Part shown: positions 28,296 through 36,520 of the stretch, in pieces
Layout of the letters: the number at the start of each line of letters is the position of its first letter
Numbering within the stretch: the first letter of the stretch is position 1
Assembly: GCA_902762795.1 (NCBI GenBank)
Contig: CACWPM010000016.1
Location: 51,191 to 115,190 of the forward strand
DNA: 64,000 bases
Source: Fibrobacter succinogenes
Lineage (GTDB): Bacteria > Fibrobacterota > Fibrobacteria > Fibrobacterales > Fibrobacteraceae
Reading direction: 5' to 3'
Notes under the pieces: generated by a model
The model's database searches: none
What the model saw: the letters and a program-made list of their open reading frames with translations, nothing else
What the model was told of the DNA's origin: nothing
Made by a program: the position numbers and the translations under genes

Positions 28296-28861
28296 TGAAT
28301 TTTATTCTTGAATTTGTAAAGCAAGGTGGATCTATTGGTTATATTCTGGTGGCAATGAACTTTATCGGTTATGCCATTATTATTTGGAAAATCATTTCGT
28401 TGATTGTTTTTAATAAAACGGTGCAACCGCGATTGACAGATAAGGTAATTCATCGTGTAGTAACTTGCAATACGGACCATCATATCATTACGGAAAGTAT
28501 CCGCACCGAAATCGGTCTTGCGTTTTCTCCCTTGATCAAGGGGCTTACGACTGTTGAAAATATCGCGTCTATTTCTCCGATGCTTGGCCTCCTCGGTACG
28601 GTGGTGGGCATCTTTAACGCTTTTACGGTGATAGCGGCATCAGGTCTTGATGATCCATCCGCTTTTGCAACGGGCATCAAGTTTGCCCTTGTGACAACGG
28701 TCCTTGGACTTGTTGTCGCTATCCCGCACGTACTTGCTTTCAACTACCTGAACGCTCGAATGGAGCAGGAACAGGACGAGGTCGAAAACCAAGTGCTTTT
28801 GCATTTGGGGAAGACTTTGCAAGAACGCGATGCCAGAAGAACGGAGTCCCGCAATGGCTAA
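28295..28861 (+). CDS. exbB: ExbB/TolQ/MotA-family proton channel protein
   Basis: 188 residues with three membrane segments (about 15-35, 95-115, 130-150) and the family pattern 'ISPMLGLLGTVVGIFNAF' followed by 'ATGIKFALVTTVLGLVVAIP'. It forms the motor that drives TonB. It is translationally coupled to tonB and overlaps exbD by 8 bases. Confidence 0.93.
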   Translation: MNFILEFVKQGGSIGYILVAMNFIGYAIIIWKIISLIVFNKTVQPRLTDKVIHRVVTCNTDHHIITESIRTEIGLAFSPLIKGLTTVENIASISPMLGLLGTVVGIFNAFTVIAASGLDDPSAFATGIKFALVTTVLGLVVAIPHVLAFNYLNARMEQEQDEVENQVLLHLGKTLQERDARRTESRNG

Positions 28862-29246
28862 AAGACGTCATCGCATATCTTTGGACATGACGCCGCTGAT
28901 TGACTGCGTCTTTTTGCTGCTTGTCTTTTTTCTTGTGACGTCTGTTTTTAAACAAGATAAATCCGTTCTAAAGCTTCTTTTGCCCGAAACTTCAAGTGAA
29001 GTCAAGCAAGAAGTATCCGAAGGCTTTTTTATAGAACTTTCTGAGACCGAAATGGCGGTCAATGGTGAAATTGTCACTATAGAGATCTTGAAGAACAAAA
29101 GTGCCGCCGTGCAAAATAAAAAAGCCCCTGTTGCTTTAAAAATCGACAAGAAGACTCCTTACGAAAAAGTCGCAGAAGTCTTGGATGTTCTCCAGATGGA
29201 AAAGATTTACAACATACAATTCGTCAATGAATTAAAAAAGGAGTGA
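28854..29246 (+). CDS. exbD: ExbD/TolR-family protein
   Basis: 130 residues beginning 'MAKRRHRISLDMTPLID', one membrane helix with the conserved Asp in 'TPLIDCVFLLLVFFL' that carries the proton path, then a periplasmic domain. An upstream in-frame start at 28830 exists, but ATG 28854 has GGAG seven bases before it and matches the family length. It completes the TonB-ExbB-ExbD set. Confidence 0.93.
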   Translation: MAKRRHRISLDMTPLIDCVFLLLVFFLVTSVFKQDKSVLKLLLPETSSEVKQEVSEGFFIELSETEMAVNGEIVTIEILKNKSAAVQNKKAPVALKIDKKTPYEKVAEVLDVLQMEKIYNIQFVNELKKE

Positions 29247-29248
29247 GT

Positions 29249-31627
29249 ATGTCACGGATTCGAATAAATATCGATAAGGTGAACGAAAAATTCGAAAACT
29301 TTGCGAAGTACCTTATTTCACATCGACTGGTGTTCCTTGCCGGTCTTTTGGTGCTTTTGGTACTTTCGGTTATTGGAGCAAAGAAAATCTACGTGGAAAC
29401 CTCTTGGGACAGCTATTTTGTCGAAGGGGACCCGATGCTTGTCCAGACGGACAAATTCAAGGAACTTTTCGGCAACGATTATTTCGTCTCGGTTCTTGCG
29501 ACATGCGACGATGTCTATGCGCCAGAAAATCTGCGCCTGATCCGAAAACTTTCCGAAGATTTGCGCGACAATCTTTCTTATTCTAACGGAACGGTCACGT
29601 CGCTTACGAATATCGAATACACGCTCGGCACTGACGAGGGCATGGAAATCACGCAGATTGTCCCGGAAGAAATCCCGACGGATGAAGCAGGTATTGCCGA
29701 AATCAAGCGGCGCGTGGCGGCCAAACCGGAGTTCTTCAAGAAACTCGTGAGCAAGGATGGCAAGAGCACGTTTATTCTCGTAAAGCTCCGCCCGTTCCCG
29801 GAAGATTCCGTGTGGAAGGCCGAAGGCAAAATCTCGCCTGACATGCAGACGGGTGCTGAAACTTACGACATCATCAACAAGCCGGAATACGCTCCGATCC
29901 ATCCGAATGCGGGCGGCATGCCGTACATGAGTTCCGAAAAGATGAAGTTCATCAACGTCGAAATGGGCCGTGTGATGATGCTTGCGATGATTTGCGCCGT
30001 TATTGTGATGACGCTAGTCACCCGTTCTCTGCGCGGTGTCGTTTCGCCGATTTTGAGCTCGCTTTCGGGCATTCTGATGACTTTTGGTCTGGTCGGTTAT
30101 CTCGGACTCTACATGGATTCTACGAACATGATGGTTCCGCCGTTCCTTGCGTTTGCTGTTTCGATTGCGTATAACATTCATCTGTATTCGTTCTTCCGTA
30201 GGGAAATGCTCTTGCACGGGAAACGCAAGGATGCCGTTGTCCATGCGGTGCGCGAAACGGGCTGGTCGTTATTATTCTCCGGACTTACGACGATTGTGGC
30301 GTTGTTGTCATTCCTCACAGTGATGCTTCGCCCCATTCGTTCGGTCGGTCTCTTGTCTGCAATTTCTGTTAGTTTTGTGCTTGCCGTGGTGCTTGTGGTT
30401 TCGCCTATCCTCCTCAGCTTCGGCAAGGACAAACAACCTAATCCGAATGTCTTGAAGCGTGGCGATACGCGTATGGCCTTGACTATGGAAAGTATCGGCA
30501 AGTTTGTTTTAACTCATCGTGGTAAAATTCTTGTGTGCTTTACGATTATCGCTGCGATTTCTGCGGTGGGAATGTTCAAGATGGAACCCTCCTTCGATGT
30601 GGAACGCACGATGGGCCGCAAAGTTCCATATGTGAGCAAAATTCTTGAAATGGGCGAATCTCCGCTTGGCAGCGTCTATTCATACGATATTGAAATTGAA
30701 TTTCCGAATCCCGACGATGCAAAGAAAGTCGAAAACCTGAAAAAATTTGATGAGTATGGCAAATACATCGAATCGTTCCCGTTGAGCAAGCGCCTTACCT
30801 CGATTCTCGATATTGTCAAGGACTTGAACCGCACCGTCAACGAAAACAAGGAAGAATTCTACCGCATTCCCGATAGCGAAGAGCAAGTGGCTCAGCTCCT
30901 GTTGCTTTACGAAAATGCGGGAGGCTCTGAATCCAATTACTGGATTGATTACGATTACCGTTACCTCCGCATGATGGTGGAAATCAGCACGTACAATTCC
31001 AATGAATTGGATCACGAAATCGCCGCCATCACGCAAAAGGGTAAGGAAATTTTCCCGAATGCGACCGTATCTGCCGTCGGAAACATCCCGCAATTCACCA
31101 CGATGCAACAGTATCTTGTGAAAGGCCAGATTCGTTCGTTCGGTATTTCCATCATCATCGTGGCCATTCTCCTGATGATTGTCTTTGGCAGCCTCCGCAC
31201 GGGCCTTATCGGCATGATTCCGAACGTGGCTCCTGCGATTTTTGTGGGCGGTTACCTCGGTTGGATGGGGCTTCCGCTTGACATGATGAGCGCTACGATC
31301 ATCCCGATGGTCATTGGTCTTGCTGTTGACGATACGATTCACTTTGTGAACCATACAAACGAAGAATACGAACGTTCCAAGAATTACTCAAGTTCAATCC
31401 TTCGCGTGTACCGCTCCACCGGTACGGCACTTGTGATGACAACGTTCATCATGTGCGCGACTTTCGGTGGCTTCATGACCTCCAAATGCACGATGCTCTT
31501 CAACTTTGGCTTTGTGCTTTCAATAGGCCTTGGCTCTGCACTTTTGGCCGACTTGCTGGTGACACCGGTGCTCGTCAAGAAATTCCATATCTTTGGAAAA
31601 GAAACTGTTAGTGGAAAGGAGAAATAA
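29249..31627 (+). CDS. RND/MMPL-family exporter
   Basis: 792 residues, two repeats each of one helix, a periplasmic loop domain and five helices (first helix about 24-42; clusters near 245-400 and 625-780). The second half has 'VIGLAVDDTIHFVNH', the acidic helix typical of MMPL proteins. The matching place in the first half reads 'VSIAYNIHLYSFF' and has no Asp. MMPL-type RND proteins move lipids and lipophilic products, often without a periplasmic adaptor. ATG 29249 has AAGGAG at 29238-29243; a GTG six bases earlier is less likely. It is placed between the TonB genes and a LolA-like gene. The substrate may be the acylated metallophore, by context only. Confidence 0.8.
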   Translation: MSRIRINIDKVNEKFENFAKYLISHRLVFLAGLLVLLVLSVIGAKKIYVETSWDSYFVEGDPMLVQTDKFKELFGNDYFVSVLATCDDVYAPENLRLIRKLSEDLRDNLSYSNGTVTSLTNIEYTLGTDEGMEITQIVPEEIPTDEAGIAEIKRRVAAKPEFFKKLVSKDGKSTFILVKLRPFPEDSVWKAEGKISPDMQTGAETYDIINKPEYAPIHPNAGGMPYMSSEKMKFINVEMGRVMMLAMICAVIVMTLVTRSLRGVVSPILSSLSGILMTFGLVGYLGLYMDSTNMMVPPFLAFAVSIAYNIHLYSFFRREMLLHGKRKDAVVHAVRETGWSLLFSGLTTIVALLSFLTVMLRPIRSVGLLSAISVSFVLAVVLVVSPILLSFGKDKQPNPNVLKRGDTRMALTMESIGKFVLTHRGKILVCFTIIAAISAVGMFKMEPSFDVERTMGRKVPYVSKILEMGESPLGSVYSYDIEIEFPNPDDAKKVENLKKFDEYGKYIESFPLSKRLTSILDIVKDLNRTVNENKEEFYRIPDSEEQVAQLLLLYENAGGSESNYWIDYDYRYLRMMVEISTYNSNELDHEIAAITQKGKEIFPNATVSAVGNIPQFTTMQQYLVKGQIRSFGISIIIVAILLMIVFGSLRTGLIGMIPNVAPAIFVGGYLGWMGLPLDMMSATIIPMVIGLAVDDTIHFVNHTNEEYERSKNYSSSILRVYRSTGTALVMTTFIMCATFGGFMTSKCTMLFNFGFVLSIGLGSALLADLLVTPVLVKKFHIFGKETVSGKEK

Positions 31628-31628
31628 T

Positions 31629-32396
31629 ATGAAAAAGTTCTTCATGGCAACATTGCTCTCGGCGTCGTTCTTGTTCGCTGCGGAACCGAACGCCCGTGAC
31701 ATCATGATCAAAGTCAAGAATCGCCCGGATGGCGACACGCGCTCCTCTTCGATGGAAATGAAGCTCGTGAATAAAAGCGGCGGCACCCGCGTCCGTAAAA
31801 TTACTTCGTATGCGATGGACGTCGGCGAAGACACGAAAACCATCATGTTCTTCCTCTATCCGAACGATGTGAAGGGCACGGGATTCTTGACCGTGAATTA
31901 CGACGATGTCAACAAGGAAGACGACAAGTGGCTTTACCTCCCGGCTTTGAAGAAAACTCGCCGCATCAGCGGTAAGAGCTCCAAGACGGATTACTTCATG
32001 GGTTCCGACTTCACGTACGATGATATCGGCAAGCGTAATGTCGATGAAGATACGCACAAGTTTGTTCGCGAAGAATCCGCAAACGGGTTCGACTATTATG
32101 TCATCGAATCGACTCCGAAAAAATCTGGCGAAATCTTCTCCAAGAAGCTCGTCTGGATTCGCAAGGATTGTGATGTCGTCGAAAAGGTTGAATTCTACGA
32201 TAAGCTCGGCAAGCTTCACCGCCAAATGGTCGCTTCGGACATCAAGAAGGTCGATGGTTTTTGGACAATCGGCAAAATGGTGATGCAGAATGTTCAAACA
32301 GGACACTCTACGGAACTTCTCTTCCTCGATCCGAAATTCAACATCCAGCTCGATTCCAAGATTTTCTCTGTGAACAAGCTTGAGAGAGGATTGTAG
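31629..32396 (+). CDS. LolA-like outer-membrane lipoprotein-sorting family protein, periplasmic
   Basis: About 255 residues with a short signal peptide ('MKKFFMATLLSASFLFAAE'). The body ('MEMKLVNKSGG', 'MFFLYPNDVKGTGFLT', 'WLYLPALKKTRRIS', 'GSDFTYDDIGKR') is the pattern of the COG2834-type proteins that travel with MMPL exporters. These have a LolA/LolB-like fold with a hydrophobic cavity. Start ATG 31629 follows the exporter stop by one base with GGAG upstream. It probably carries a lipophilic cargo across the periplasm between the RND exporter and the outer membrane. Confidence 0.75.
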   Translation: MKKFFMATLLSASFLFAAEPNARDIMIKVKNRPDGDTRSSSMEMKLVNKSGGTRVRKITSYAMDVGEDTKTIMFFLYPNDVKGTGFLTVNYDDVNKEDDKWLYLPALKKTRRISGKSSKTDYFMGSDFTYDDIGKRNVDEDTHKFVREESANGFDYYVIESTPKKSGEIFSKKLVWIRKDCDVVEKVEFYDKLGKLHRQMVASDIKKVDGFWTIGKMVMQNVQTGHSTELLFLDPKFNIQLDSKIFSVNKLERGL

Positions 32397-32429
32397 GGAT
32401 TAGGTAACAGGTTGTAGGGGGTAGGACTA

Positions 32430-33809
32430 ATGCGAAAAATGAACCTTTCCGACTTTGTCATCCTAAGTGGAGTGCGTAGCACGAAATCGAAGACAACTCA
32501 GAAGGCGAGCGTTGCAAAAATGAGAGGACTCATTTTTATAACCGAGCCGAAGAGTTGGGGCTGCGAACAGCCCCATCTAGGGCTTTTCCGAAAGGGCTCT
32601 GTTGTCGCGTTATTGTCCGCAGCGCTTGCCGTGTCCGCGCATGCGCAGGAAGACGAGCTTTCGCTGCAGCTGAACGGCTTTGTGGATTCCTATCATGCAT
32701 TGCAGGTGGAGCGTCCGCATAAGATCATGTCTTCGCGAACGCGGCTGCGTCTTGAAATGCGTGCGAATTACGGCGAGGCTTCGCTTTTTTCGAGCGTAAA
32801 CCTTGCATACAACAGTCTCATCAAAGAGCAGTCGGGGGCATTTCTTCGCGAGGCGTATTTCGACTACGCCGGGAAATACCTTGAAGTCAAGGCGGGGCGT
32901 CAAATCGTTACGTGGGGCGTTGCCGATGGCCTTCGCATCACGGATTTGATTTCGCCCATGGATTACACCGAGTTCATGGCGAATGATTACGATGACATCC
33001 GCGTGCCCGTGAATGCGATAAACCTCAAGTATCCCGGCGAGAGTTTTTCTGCGGAAGTTGTCTTTGTTCCGGTCCCCGAGTATTTCGTGATTCCGACGAA
33101 CGATGGTAATCCGTGGCAAATGCCTGTGCCCAATGGTGTGCGCATGGACCTTAGCGGGACTCCCGAAAAACGTATCAAGAATAGCGAAGTGGGCGGTCGC
33201 TTGCGATTCTTCCTTGAAAACCTGGATTTCTCGATTACGGCATTGCGCACATTCAATAAATCTCCGGTGACGGTGATGAAGCTCGATCCGGAAACAAAAT
33301 CTGCTTTGATTAAAGGTGTCTATAAACCGATGAATGTTGTCGGTGGCGATGTCTCAATTCCCGCAGGAGAGCTCGTGATCCGTGGTGAAGCGGGTTTCTA
33401 TTTCGGCGAGCCGATTGCTTTGAGGAATGCTTGCGATTTCCGCTTGAGAAAGACTTTTAATGGCTTGGTGGGCCTTGATTGGTATGCTGGTGGAAATTGG
33501 ACATTCATGTTCCAGTATATGCATAAAATCGTTATGGATTATCGCGATGAATTGGGTTTAGAACAAAATACTTCGATGCTTACAGCGCGAATTTCCAAGG
33601 AACTCTTGAACAATACGCTGAAATTGTCTGTGTATGGTATGTTTGATGTCGATAACGTAGGGTTCTATGTGCGGCCTGCAGGCGATTATCTGTTGAATGA
33701 CCAAATAACACTTTCGTTGGGCGCGGATATTCTTGGGGGAAGGCGAGGAACGTTTGAAACTTACAAGAAAAATACGCAAATATGGGTAAAAGGTAAGTTT
33801 TTCTTCTAA
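32430..33809 (+). CDS. Predicted outer-membrane beta-barrel protein, start uncertain
   Basis: A secretion signal 'VVALLSAALAVSAHAQ' lies about 58-73 residues into the frame; after it the protein alternates polar and apolar residues, has patterns like 'LREAYFDYAGKYLEVKAGRQ' and ends in aromatic 'KGKFFF', as outer-membrane barrels do. It resembles the DUF1302-type barrels found with MMPL exporters. The first about 50 codons include intergenic-repeat sequence (a GTCATCC element at 32458 and a hairpin at 32557-32574) and are unlikely to be a real leader; no good start is visible closer to the signal. It is the last gene of the exporter set. Confidence 0.65.
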   Translation: MRKMNLSDFVILSGVRSTKSKTTQKASVAKMRGLIFITEPKSWGCEQPHLGLFRKGSVVALLSAALAVSAHAQEDELSLQLNGFVDSYHALQVERPHKIMSSRTRLRLEMRANYGEASLFSSVNLAYNSLIKEQSGAFLREAYFDYAGKYLEVKAGRQIVTWGVADGLRITDLISPMDYTEFMANDYDDIRVPVNAINLKYPGESFSAEVVFVPVPEYFVIPTNDGNPWQMPVPNGVRMDLSGTPEKRIKNSEVGGRLRFFLENLDFSITALRTFNKSPVTVMKLDPETKSALIKGVYKPMNVVGGDVSIPAGELVIRGEAGFYFGEPIALRNACDFRLRKTFNGLVGLDWYAGGNWTFMFQYMHKIVMDYRDELGLEQNTSMLTARISKELLNNTLKLSVYGMFDVDNVGFYVRPAGDYLLNDQITLSLGADILGGRRGTFETYKKNTQIWVKGKFFF

Positions 33810-33847
33810 TTGAAACTCTTGCTTTTTTTGATAAAATTGCCTATATT

Positions 33848-33880
33848 TAGCCTAGACTAACATGTTTAGTCCAGTCTAAA
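33848..33880 (+). promoter_or_regulatory. Two TTAG-N6-CTAA repeats before the AraC regulator
   Basis: TTAGCCTAGACTAA (33848-33861) and TTAGTCCAGTCTAA (33867-33880) lie 19 bases apart, on the same face of the helix, 14-47 bases before the regulator start. Each has TTAG/CTAA ends. A related TACCCTAGTCTAA lies at 27491-27503 in the divergent promoter. Paired sites at about two helical turns are typical of AraC-family operators, so autoregulation is inferred. Confidence 0.55.
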
Positions 33881-33894
33881 AATGGATGTGTGAT

Positions 33895-34836
33895 ATGATC
33901 AAGCCTGTTCCTGATAGAAATCTGATTCAAATACAGAATACAGATTTCTTTTCTCATTATATGCTGCAAAATAAAACAGGGACAGGACATCTTTTAGCGT
34001 ATAACGTATTGCCTGGACTTCAAGTTTTTTATAGTAATTTCCATCTTAAAGAATTTACTTTCAATTTTGAAAACCAAGGGAAGAGTTTAATTGTTCTGCA
34101 TTGCCATAATGGTTGTTCGGAATGGCTGAATTCTGATTCAACGCCGAAATCTATGGAAGAAAATGGGCTGCTCTTGCTGGACCATATGCCGATGAGCAGA
34201 ACGTATCAATTTCCGGTTCACTGCTATCATGGAATTGCTGTTGTTTTTTCAATGGATCGTTGCGTGTCCGAACTGATGGATATGTTCAAAGCCGTTGGTG
34301 TTGATTTTGCCGCACTCATCCAAAAAATTCAACCGCTAACGCTTCCGTTGAAGTTGCCGTCAAGCGAACATGTGAGTCATATTTTTTCAGAATTGTATCG
34401 GCTTCCCAAAAATATTCGATTGCCGTATTTCAAGATCAAGGTATTAGAGCTGATTCTTTTTTTGAGTCGTCTTGATTCCGAAGCCAACTACGAAACGGCG
34501 GCGAAAATACCGAGTCTGTATAAAGGAAAAATGGAGTTGCTGCGTGAAATCCTCCGCGAAAATGTCGAAGAGCATTTGACGCTCGAACAACTTTCCAAGC
34601 AAATTGAAATGAGCCCGACGCAAATGAAAAAGTATTTCAAGCTTGCGTACGGTGATTCTGTTTATTCTTATCTTAAAACGTACCGCATGAAAAAAGCCAC
34701 CCAGCTTTTGCTGGATGGAAAATTCAGTATCGCAGAAGTTGCCGGACGAGTAGGCTATACGAACTCTAGTAAGTTTGCGCAAGCCTTTAAGGAATATACT
34801 GGGTTTTCGCCCAAGGAATACAAGAATAAAACGTAA
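33895..34836 (+). CDS. AraC-family regulator (PchR/YbtA-like)
   Basis: 314 residues from ATG 33895. The C-terminal third is a double helix-turn-helix: 'LTLEQLSKQIEMSPTQMKKYF' region, 'GDSVYSYLKTYRMKKA', then 'SIAEVAGRVGYTNSSKFAQA' and 'GFSPKEYKNK'. The first HTH wording is close to that of PchR and YbtA, which bind the siderophore and activate its biosynthesis and uptake genes while repressing their own gene. The N-terminal two thirds would be the ligand domain. It sits at the end of the locus next to a repeat pair, which fits that role. Confidence 0.85.
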   Translation: MIKPVPDRNLIQIQNTDFFSHYMLQNKTGTGHLLAYNVLPGLQVFYSNFHLKEFTFNFENQGKSLIVLHCHNGCSEWLNSDSTPKSMEENGLLLLDHMPMSRTYQFPVHCYHGIAVVFSMDRCVSELMDMFKAVGVDFAALIQKIQPLTLPLKLPSSEHVSHIFSELYRLPKNIRLPYFKIKVLELILFLSRLDSEANYETAAKIPSLYKGKMELLREILRENVEEHLTLEQLSKQIEMSPTQMKKYFKLAYGDSVYSYLKTYRMKKATQLLLDGKFSIAEVAGRVGYTNSSKFAQAFKEYTGFSPKEYKNKT

Positions 34837-34855
34837 TCGACGATAAAATTTTGTG

Positions 34856-36517
34856 TTAAGCTTTTCCCGTCGATGTTTCTGACTTTTGGAAATGCGGACT
34901 TGCTTGCCGTGCTTCGTGCAATTGCTCATCGCGGCTAAGCGGTCTGTCTTCGGCAATTTTGATGGCGCGCTTATTTTTGTACATGTCGTTATCGGCTTTG
35001 TTGAATGTGTCAGCGATAGTTGTTTCTTTTGCGTTTTCGGCAATTCCGATACCGCAGGCGATCGAAATCTGTTTCCATGGAAATGAAACGTTCTTGGTGG
35101 ATTCCATGCTTTCTTTGAGTTGTTTCAAAAGATTTTGGTGATTGTCCAGGTCTTTGTCGATTAGGATTGCAACGAATTCATCGCCACCGATTCTGAATAT
35201 GGGGCTGTGCGGAAATATTTGACAAATGAGCTTGCATGAATTGATGAGGTAGGCGTCCCCGTTTTCATGCCCGTAGGTATCGTTCATTTCCTTGAGGTTG
35301 TTTGTATCGAGTACGACGATACCGTACGATTTCACATTCCCGTTTTCGATACGCTCGTCCAATTCGCTTAGATAATTGTCATAAGCCATCTTGTTTCGCA
35401 CGCCGGTAAGCGAATCTTGGAAGGCGAGCCCCTGCATTTGTTTCATGTATTGGCTGATATGGAATTTTGCGGCTGCGAAACTTTTTGTAAGATCTCCGAT
35501 TTCATCGTTTTGGTAAATGTTGAATTCCGCGTTCATGTCGCCGGTAATCATCTTCTTGGCTTCCTTTGTAAGCTTTTTGAGCGGCTTCGTGATGCTTCTC
35601 GAAAAGATTATCGTGATGGTGGTCGTAAGTGCCAAAAGGAGTAAAATGAAGATGATGCTTTGCTTGATATGCTTGTCCCTTTCCGCATTTATTTCAAGAA
35701 CCGGTACCACGGAGACCAGTTTCATACCGTTGTAAAGCGGGGTCGATAATTTGATCTGGTCGTCTTCGGGCTTGAACGCTAGTCCCGTAGGAAGTGTAGG
35801 ATGGTAAACGACGGATCCTTCGCTGTCTTCTAGGAATGCAAAACCGGACTTTAAAAAACGAACTTGAGAAAGCTGCTTTGTCAATAAATCGAAATCGATA
35901 TCAACGCCCGTTACTCCTATTTCTTTGTTGTTTACGAACATTGGAATTACGTAGGACATGATGTAGGCGTTTATGTTCTTGTTGAAATAGGGCGGAAGCC
36001 AGATAGGGTTTCCTATTGAAATGGGCTTGTAATACCAAGCGACGTGTTGAACATCCGACGGACTGTATTGTTTGATGTTTGTGGTTTTGTGCGACTTGAA
36101 AAATCCGTCCGAATCGTCCTTGACGAGAAAAACGCCGTCGTTGGAATGTGTTATGTCGGGATTGAATCTCACGTAGACGCTTTTTGTACCTGTAAGATTG
36201 TATATGGTTGCGTTGAGACGTTCCCTGATGCCTTCGATATTTGTGGCAAAATTGGCTTCATTTGTTAAAAACGTGGAATCTTCGTTTATTTGTGAATAAA
36301 TTCCAGCGGCAATCGCCATCGTATATTTTTCGTGCGATTCGAACATGTAATTCAATTTGGCGGCCTCGGTATTTGCCTGGTCCGTCATGTTCCGTATAGT
36401 GTTCCGCTGGATTATCTGGCTGATGAATATTGTACTGAAAACTCCAATTGAAAGTGTGCCTATGAGCGTACACGATAATGATAGGAATAAGATTTTTGTC
36501 TGAATGGAAATTTTCAT
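34856..36517 (-). CDS. Membrane diguanylate cyclase with periplasmic sensor (active GGDEF)
   Basis: 553 residues: helix 1 about 8-30, a periplasmic dCache-like sensor about 32-285 ('YVRFNPDITHSNDGVF', 'IGVTGVDIDFDLL'), helix 2 about 290-310, a HAMP linker and a GGDEF domain (about 365-530) with intact 'RIGGDEFVAIL'. It should make cyclic di-GMP in response to a periplasmic ligand. I see no RxxD inhibitory site before GGDEF. It converges with the AraC gene (19 bases) and follows its paralogue by 3 bases. Confidence 0.88.
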   Translation of the reverse strand: MKISIQTKILFLSLSCTLIGTLSIGVFSTIFISQIIQRNTIRNMTDQANTEAAKLNYMFESHEKYTMAIAAGIYSQINEDSTFLTNEANFATNIEGIRERLNATIYNLTGTKSVYVRFNPDITHSNDGVFLVKDDSDGFFKSHKTTNIKQYSPSDVQHVAWYYKPISIGNPIWLPPYFNKNINAYIMSYVIPMFVNNKEIGVTGVDIDFDLLTKQLSQVRFLKSGFAFLEDSEGSVVYHPTLPTGLAFKPEDDQIKLSTPLYNGMKLVSVVPVLEINAERDKHIKQSIIFILLLLALTTTITIIFSRSITKPLKKLTKEAKKMITGDMNAEFNIYQNDEIGDLTKSFAAAKFHISQYMKQMQGLAFQDSLTGVRNKMAYDNYLSELDERIENGNVKSYGIVVLDTNNLKEMNDTYGHENGDAYLINSCKLICQIFPHSPIFRIGGDEFVAILIDKDLDNHQNLLKQLKESMESTKNVSFPWKQISIACGIGIAENAKETTIADTFNKADNDMYKNKRAIKIAEDRPLSRDEQLHEARQASPHFQKSETSTGKA

Positions 36518-36520
36518 AAG

